DNA of 17,205 nucleotides from JAFLCA01 sp041907145 (lineage in GTDB: Bacteria; Bdellovibrionota_C; UBA2361; JAFLCA01). Of the stretch, positions 13,521 through 17,205 are shown piece by piece. Each line of letters begins with the position of its first letter. The stretch's first letter is position 1. A model generated the notes under the pieces. It worked only from the letters and a program-made list of their open reading frames with translations. It was not told the origin of the DNA and did no database searches. The stretch covers positions 1 through 17,205 of the forward strand of contig JAYRHW010000217.1 in NCBI GenBank assembly GCA_041907145.1, written 5' to 3'. Position numbers and translations under genes: made by a program.

Positions 13521-13603
13521 CCTATATGTTATCATAAGCCTCATGACACTCAATGAAATATTATCTCAGGTTAACTAGTTAATTTTAAAAGATTAAAATG
13601 GTC

Positions 13604-13633
13604 TTGTGCATCTATCCTCAAAACATAGATAAT
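13604..13633 (+). promoter_or_regulatory. Putative promoter of the DUF6502 operon
   Basis: TTGTGC (13604-13609), an 18-base spacer and GATAAT (13628-13633). Expected start near 13640, followed by GTGAGAGG (13654-13661 region) ahead of ATG at 13668. Both hexamers depart from consensus. Confidence 0.35.
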
Positions 13634-13667
13634 GTAATTTAATCCCATTAATAGTGAGAGGCGTTGG

Positions 13668-14480
13668 ATGATGATGTCAGAGCGCAAAGCACAACTCATG
13701 AGGCTTTTAGCCTTAGTGCTGCGTCCTGCCATTAGATTCTGCCTCAGGCACTCGCTGCGCCTTCAAGATTTTGTCGAATGCGCCAAGATGGTCTTCATCG
13801 ACGAATGCGCTCGTGTCCTTGAAGCACGCGAGATGAAGCAAAACATAAGCCGTATCAGTGTGATGAGTGGAGTGCATCGACGTGACGTAGCGCGGATTCA
13901 ACAGTACGGCTTGCAGCTGCATTATGAGCAGGATCTTATCACCAAAGTCGTCGGACTTTGGCAAAGCGGATCCCGCTTTCGTAACAAAAATGGCGAACCT
14001 CGGGTGCTTTCCACGCAAGGCGACTCTGCCGAGTTTAGCGAGCTCGTGAAGGCCGTAAGTCGCGATATGAATCCAGGGACGGTGCTCTTTGAATTGGAGC
14101 GTATTGGAGCCGTAAAACTCCTGGATGGTCAAGCACGACTTACGATTGAATCTTACGTACCGCAGGGAGATTCGCAAAAGGGCTTCGCGATCCTCGCAAA
14201 TGATATGGATGATTTGACTCTCAGCGTCGAGGAAAACGTCTTAGCGAGTCCAGATCTTCCGCAGTTTCATGCGCGCACTGAGTACGACAACATTCGGCCC
14301 GACGCAGTGCCCATACTCAAACGCTGGTTCCTCAAGGAAGGGCATGAGTTTCATGCGCGAGTTCGTGACTTCGTGAGCAAATATGATCAAGATATTAATC
14401 CTGACCCCAATTTTAAGGGTCGTGGCATCAAGGTGAACTTTTCTGCGTTCAGCAATGTGAAGGGAGAAAGCGAACAATGA
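13668..14480 (+). CDS. DUF6502 family protein
   Basis: A 270-residue cytoplasmic protein matching the DUF6502 pattern: LRPAIRFCLRHSLRLQDFVECAKMVFID at 18-45, then RISVMSGVHRRDVARI, a helix-turn-helix-like segment near 60-75, and EPRVLSTQGDSAEFSELVKAVSRDMNPGTVLFELERIGAVKLL at about 109-155. The family is thought to be DNA-binding because of the helix-turn-helix, but its role is not established. Three consecutive ATG codons open the frame; the first is used, six bases after GAGAGG. The stop overlaps the next start by four bases (ATGA), so it is translationally coupled to the lipoprotein gene. In other genomes, proteins of this family are, as I recall, often followed by a surface lipoprotein. 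Confidence 0.8.
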   Translation: MMMSERKAQLMRLLALVLRPAIRFCLRHSLRLQDFVECAKMVFIDECARVLEAREMKQNISRISVMSGVHRRDVARIQQYGLQLHYEQDLITKVVGLWQSGSRFRNKNGEPRVLSTQGDSAEFSELVKAVSRDMNPGTVLFELERIGAVKLLDGQARLTIESYVPQGDSQKGFAILANDMDDLTLSVEENVLASPDLPQFHARTEYDNIRPDAVPILKRWFLKEGHEFHARVRDFVSKYDQDINPDPNFKGRGIKVNFSAFSNVKGESEQ

Positions 14481-15382
14481 AGTCACTGCGCTCGGCATAC
14501 TACTCCCTACTGCTTCCCTTCTTGGTCGGGGCAGTGCTTACGCTTGCAAGTTGCGGTGGCGGCACTACAGGAACGGGCGGAACCGGCAGTTCACAGTTCT
14601 CAGGTCGAATACTGTTCAGCACGGGCGACCCCGTCGCTAATGCTACGGTGGTGGTTGAGGAAACTGGTGATTCGACCACCGCCAATGAGAAGGGTGAATT
14701 CGCGGTAGAGTCCCAGATTCCCTCGGAGCATATCACCCTGTTAGTCGAAGCGCCCGAGGTTCAAGCAGCGGCAGTCATTTCGGAAATACCCTCCGGGCCG
14801 CAGGATGTCACGGTTGAGCTGACTGTCGACAAGTCGAAAAATGAAGTTACCGTTGCCTCCAAGAGAATTCGCCCCCGGAGCAAGCCTCCGCGCCCGAAAC
14901 CGACACCGCTGCCTACTCCACTGCCGACAACGGAACCTGGTATAACGCCTACTCCCGAGGCAACGCCCTTGCCTGAGGTCGAACCAACAGCTGAGCCTAC
15001 CGAGGAACCCGAGTTCACCCCAACGCCCGACGGTACCGCTTCGCCAGGAACTCCAGATCCAACGGCACCACCGATGCACACGGTGATATTCCGCGGATTA
15101 GTACACGCTCCCGCTGAAATGCTTTCTCGCCTGCGCATCGGGGTCGCCGGGCTCGACAAAAAGGTGCGGGTGAAGTCCAGCGGACTTTTCTACCTCCGAA
15201 CCGACTCTTCTTCACTGCCCCATTCTCCCGTGCTCGAGCTGGCAATCGGCAAGCACTCAGCTAGTGTGAAACTCCAGCCGCTTCCGGACACCACAGTGAA
15301 AGTGATTGTGGATATTTCCCTTATGGCTGGGAGTGGCGGATCGCTCTCGGCCATTCTAAACTCGCTCACAATCAAGAACTAG
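14477..15382 (+). CDS. Lipoprotein with carboxypeptidase-regulatory-like domain and Pro/Thr-rich linker
   Basis: A 301-residue predicted lipoprotein. The signal peptide ends in the lipobox L-A-S-C with C26 as the lipid-bearing Cys, followed by GGGTTGTGGTGSS, a flexible Gly-rich tether. Residues about 40-112 (FSGRILFSTGDPVANATVVV ... STTANEKGEFAVES) look like the carboxypeptidase-regulatory / peptidase-associated beta-sandwich. A low-complexity linker rich in Pro, Thr and Glu spans about 133-200. A C-terminal beta domain (HTVIFRGLVHAP to SLTIKN) follows. It is probably anchored in the outer membrane and reaches outward. It starts in the stop codon of the DUF6502 gene and precedes the SDR gene by 16 bases. 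Ligand or role unknown. Confidence 0.82.
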   Translation: MKSLRSAYYSLLLPFLVGAVLTLASCGGGTTGTGGTGSSQFSGRILFSTGDPVANATVVVEETGDSTTANEKGEFAVESQIPSEHITLLVEAPEVQAAAVISEIPSGPQDVTVELTVDKSKNEVTVASKRIRPRSKPPRPKPTPLPTPLPTTEPGITPTPEATPLPEVEPTAEPTEEPEFTPTPDGTASPGTPDPTAPPMHTVIFRGLVHAPAEMLSRLRIGVAGLDKKVRVKSSGLFYLRTDSSSLPHSPVLELAIGKHSASVKLQPLPDTTVKVIVDISLMAGSGGSLSAILNSLTIKN

Positions 15383-15398
15383 CAGGAGGAGCTTTCCC

Positions 15399-16106
15399 AT
15401 GCCTAATGGACCAATCGTTCTCATTTCAGGCGCCAACCGCGGGCTCGGCAAAGAGACAGCCCGGCAATTGGCGGCCAAGGGCTTCCGCGTCATTATCGGC
15501 GCGCGGGACGAAAAGTCCGGCTCCGCCGTCGTCGAGGAGTTCAGGGCCAAAGGACTGGATGCCAGCGCGATTGCCCTCGACGTTTCGAAGCCGGAAAGCA
15601 TCATCCAGGCGGCGCGCACCATCACCTCCCGTTTTGCGGTTCTTGATGTCCTTATCAATAACGCCGGAATTTACATCGATGGCGACTTCGACATTCTGGG
15701 CGTCCCTGAAGAAGTAATGGAAGAGACTCTGCGCACGAATTTTTGGGGCGCTCTGCTACTTACACGTGCGATGGCGCCGCTGCTAAGGCAGAGTAGAGCA
15801 GCGCGAGTGATTAACATCTCCAGTGGCCTAGGCTCGCTCTCCGAGGACCAGGGCACGACTGCGCCTAGTTACAGCATATCGAAAACGGCGGTAAACGCGC
15901 TGACAAAGCAATTAGCCGCAGCATTCAGCGAAAATGGCATCCCTGTTAATTCAGTTTGCCCCGGTTGGGTGCGCACTGACATGGGCGGTGCAAGCGCTCA
16001 CCGCAGCGTGGAACAGGGCGTCGAAACCATAGTGTGGCTCGCCAGTGAAGCGCCGCGAGATATCAGTGGGAAATTTTTGCGGGATAAGCAGGCGATAGAC
16101 TGGTAG
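15399..16106 (+). CDS. Short-chain dehydrogenase/reductase
   Basis: A 235-residue classical SDR with Rossmann fold that uses NAD(P)(H). The cofactor motif is SGANRGLG at 10-17, NNAG at 87-90, the active-site Ser in INISSG (S142) and the catalytic pair Y158-xxx-K162. The end PGWVRTDMGG is also family-typical, and the Arg in GARDE after the second strand may indicate NADP preference. It resembles the carbonyl-reductase-like group by its RGLG and NSVCPGWVRTDMGG. Substrate not predictable. AGGAGG (15384-15389) lies nine bases before ATG. The 16-base gap to the lipoprotein suggests co-transcription, though a functional link is unclear. Confidence 0.92.
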   Translation: MPNGPIVLISGANRGLGKETARQLAAKGFRVIIGARDEKSGSAVVEEFRAKGLDASAIALDVSKPESIIQAARTITSRFAVLDVLINNAGIYIDGDFDILGVPEEVMEETLRTNFWGALLLTRAMAPLLRQSRAARVINISSGLGSLSEDQGTTAPSYSISKTAVNALTKQLAAAFSENGIPVNSVCPGWVRTDMGGASAHRSVEQGVETIVWLASEAPRDISGKFLRDKQAIDW

Positions 16107-16113
16107 CCTCCAG

Positions 16114-16127
16114 GCATGAGCTCATGC
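16114..16127. terminator. 14-bp palindrome between convergent genes, possible weak terminator
   Basis: GCATGAGCTCATGC is fully self-complementary. It is the only structure in the 22 bases between the SDR and crotonase stop codons. The T-run is only three bases in one direction, so terminator activity is doubtful. Confidence 0.35.
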
Positions 16128-16128
16128 T

Positions 16129-16905
16129 TTAGAAAATTGCCTTGCGCTTCTCTATGGCCGCGCGCACCCCTTCTTTAAATTCTGCACTCTTGTAACTTAG
16201 GCTCTGGCACGATGACTCACGTTCAAGCGCGGCAGCCAAGGTCGTGGATCCTGCGCGTAGAGTCTGTAGCACGGCGCGATTCGCCTCGGGTCCGCACGAT
16301 GCAATTTCCGCTGCCAAACCCTCGGCCTGAGCATTCAGCTCTGCTGCAGGAACGACTCTCGATACCAAGCCCATACGCAAGGCTTCAGCTGCATCTATTA
16401 CGCGACCGGAAAGCATCAATTCGGCCGCGGCGGGATATCCCAGCACGCGGGGAAGGAAGAACGTTCCACCCATACCGGGATGCAAGCCCAATCGTGTAAA
16501 GGTGACTCCGAACTTTGCCTGATCACTGGCAATACGCACATCACAAGCCGCTGCGAGGCAAAGCCCCGCCCCGATTGCATGCCCATTTATCGCAGCCACC
16601 AGGGGAATGTTGAGCGAAAGGATTCCTAGAAATGAATGATAGAACTTTAGCATCAAGCGCTGATTCTCTGACTCGGAAAGCTGCTGCTTTTTCTCAAGCA
16701 TCTCGAGGTTCCCGCCCGCGGAAAACGCCCTGCCGGCCCCCGTGAGAACGATACATCGACAGGCGTTATTCTTGACGCGCAAGTTCTCAACTAAGGCTGA
16801 AAACTCGGCCGCCATTTCCTCGCCCATAGCGTTCAGATTTGCCGGATCATTGAACGTTATACGCAAACAATGGGAGGAGAGATCATGTTGTTCGACCAGA
16901 GCCAT
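16129..16905 (-). CDS. Enoyl-CoA hydratase/isomerase (crotonase) family protein lacking one catalytic Glu
   Basis: A 258-residue crotonase-fold protein, normal length. The oxyanion-hole segments are present: SAGGN at 62-66 (Asn where Asp is usual) and NGHAIGAG at 107-114. In mitochondrial hydratase the two catalytic Glu are E144 and E164. By alignment to GLHPGMGGT and YPAAAELMLSG here, the first is replaced by Phe (F136) and the second is kept (E162). It may thus be an isomerase, a decarboxylase-like member or a hydratase variant acting on CoA thioesters rather than a standard beta-oxidation hydratase. It starts at ATG 16905 with a promoter giving a leader of about seven bases, and is divergent from UbiD by 65 bases. 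Confidence 0.88.
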   Translation of the reverse strand: MALVEQHDLSSHCLRITFNDPANLNAMGEEMAAEFSALVENLRVKNNACRCIVLTGAGRAFSAGGNLEMLEKKQQLSESENQRLMLKFYHSFLGILSLNIPLVAAINGHAIGAGLCLAAACDVRIASDQAKFGVTFTRLGLHPGMGGTFFLPRVLGYPAAAELMLSGRVIDAAEALRMGLVSRVVPAAELNAQAEGLAAEIASCGPEANRAVLQTLRAGSTTLAAALERESSCQSLSYKSAEFKEGVRAAIEKRKAIF

Positions 16906-16918
16906 TGAGCGCCTCTTC

Positions 16919-16946
16919 GGTATAGGGGTATAAGGTAGACTGCCAA
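16919..16946 (-). promoter_or_regulatory. Promoter of the crotonase gene
   Basis: On the minus strand: TTGGCA (16941-16946), a 16-base spacer and TATACC (16919-16924). Expected start near 16912, seven bases before the ATG, so the leader has no room for a ribosome binding site. Confidence 0.5.
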
Positions 16947-16970
16947 AGCGCTTATAGCAGGGAACGACGG

Positions 16971-17205
16971 GTGATTGAAGACCTTCAGCAATTTATCTCC
17001 TTATTACGAAAGGAGAAGGAGATAGTCGATATCTCTCCCGAGATAGATCCTAATCTCGAAGCTGCTGAAATTCACCGTCGCGTTATCGACCAGGCTGGTC
17101 CAGCTCTGTTATTTCACCACATCAAAGGAGCGGCATTTCCGCTCGTCACCAATTTATTCGGTACTCAGCGCCGCATGGAGCTGGCATTCGGCGCCCGGCC
17201 TGAGC
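16971..17205 (+). CDS. UbiD family decarboxylase, N-terminal part (cut by window end)
   Basis: The first 78 residues of a UbiD-type, prenylated-FMN-dependent decarboxylase. The opening IEDLQQFISLLRKEKEIVDI, then PEIDPNLEAAEIHRRVIDQAGPALLF, HHIKG and TNLFGTQRRMELAFG are the classical start of this family. Members decarboxylate 4-hydroxy-3-polyprenylbenzoate in ubiquinone synthesis or act in menaquinone (futalosine) pathways or on aromatic acids; the prFMN-binding and active-site residues lie beyond the window, so the pathway is open. GTG at 16971 is used: AGGGA lies seven bases upstream and the homology starts right there. A TATAAG box near 16929 could serve as -10. Divergent from the crotonase gene. 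Confidence 0.9.
   Translation, partial: MIEDLQQFISLLRKEKEIVDISPEIDPNLEAAEIHRRVIDQAGPALLFHHIKGAAFPLVTNLFGTQRRMELAFGARPE

Noticed and set aside
1..17205. CRISPR arrays, insertion sequences, phage or toxin-antitoxin genes
   Set aside because: No regularly spaced repeats, transposase, integrase or phage-type genes were seen anywhere in the window.

Overview
The window is bacterial chromosomal DNA of intermediate GC content. It comes from a Gram-negative organism: there is a lipoprotein with a lipobox, a Sec-type secreted protein, two receiver-domain proteins and a UbiD decarboxylase. I cannot name the lineage. The mix of short housekeeping operons, cytoplasmic signalling proteins and an RRM protein would fit a deltaproteobacterial or Bdellovibrio-like group, but that is only an impression. 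Both edges cut genes: the first reading frame is open at base 1 and the UbiD gene runs off the right end.

Layout. 1-1641: glycosyltransferase-like protein, 5' end outside the window. 1704-2110: gene-free stretch that looks like a free-standing structured RNA, with an extended -10 promoter, several long helices and a strong intrinsic terminator. 2430-2852 (-): CheY-like receiver protein. 2912-3770 (+): bacterial PH-domain membrane protein overlapping a DUF1294 protein. 3745-4915 (-): zinc-ribbon membrane protein and TauE/SafE permease. 5039-6730 (+): DUF2157 and GDYXXLXY membrane protein pair. 7019-7905 (+): an orphan gene with strongly G/C-biased third positions, behind a leader of five consecutive stem-loops that includes an anti-Shine-Dalgarno sequence. 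8126-11153 (+): ABC exporter, a receiver-DHp protein without an ATPase domain, and a PrxQ/BCP peroxiredoxin. 11210-11758 (-): an RRM domain fused to ribosomal protein bS18. 11865-12557: mostly empty. 12558-12884 (+): small conserved-looking protein. 13012-13461 (-): secreted protein with a palindromic operator in its promoter. 13668-16106 (+): DUF6502 protein, lipoprotein and SDR, probably one operon. 16129-16905 (-): crotonase-fold protein. 16971 to the end (+): UbiD.

The most unusual item is the RRM-bS18 fusion: an RNA-recognition motif placed by a glycine/alanine-rich linker on the N terminus of an otherwise normal bS18, in a gene separated from rpsF and rplI. Next are the switch-like leader of the orphan gene at 7186 and the unassigned structured RNA at 1738-2110. 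A recurring feature is that several genes (TauE, ABC exporter, receiver-DHp, peroxiredoxin, crotonase) have a -10 box placed so that transcription would begin at, or a few bases before, the start codon, which suggests frequent leaderless or near-leaderless mRNAs. All family names come from reading motifs by eye; no database search was run.
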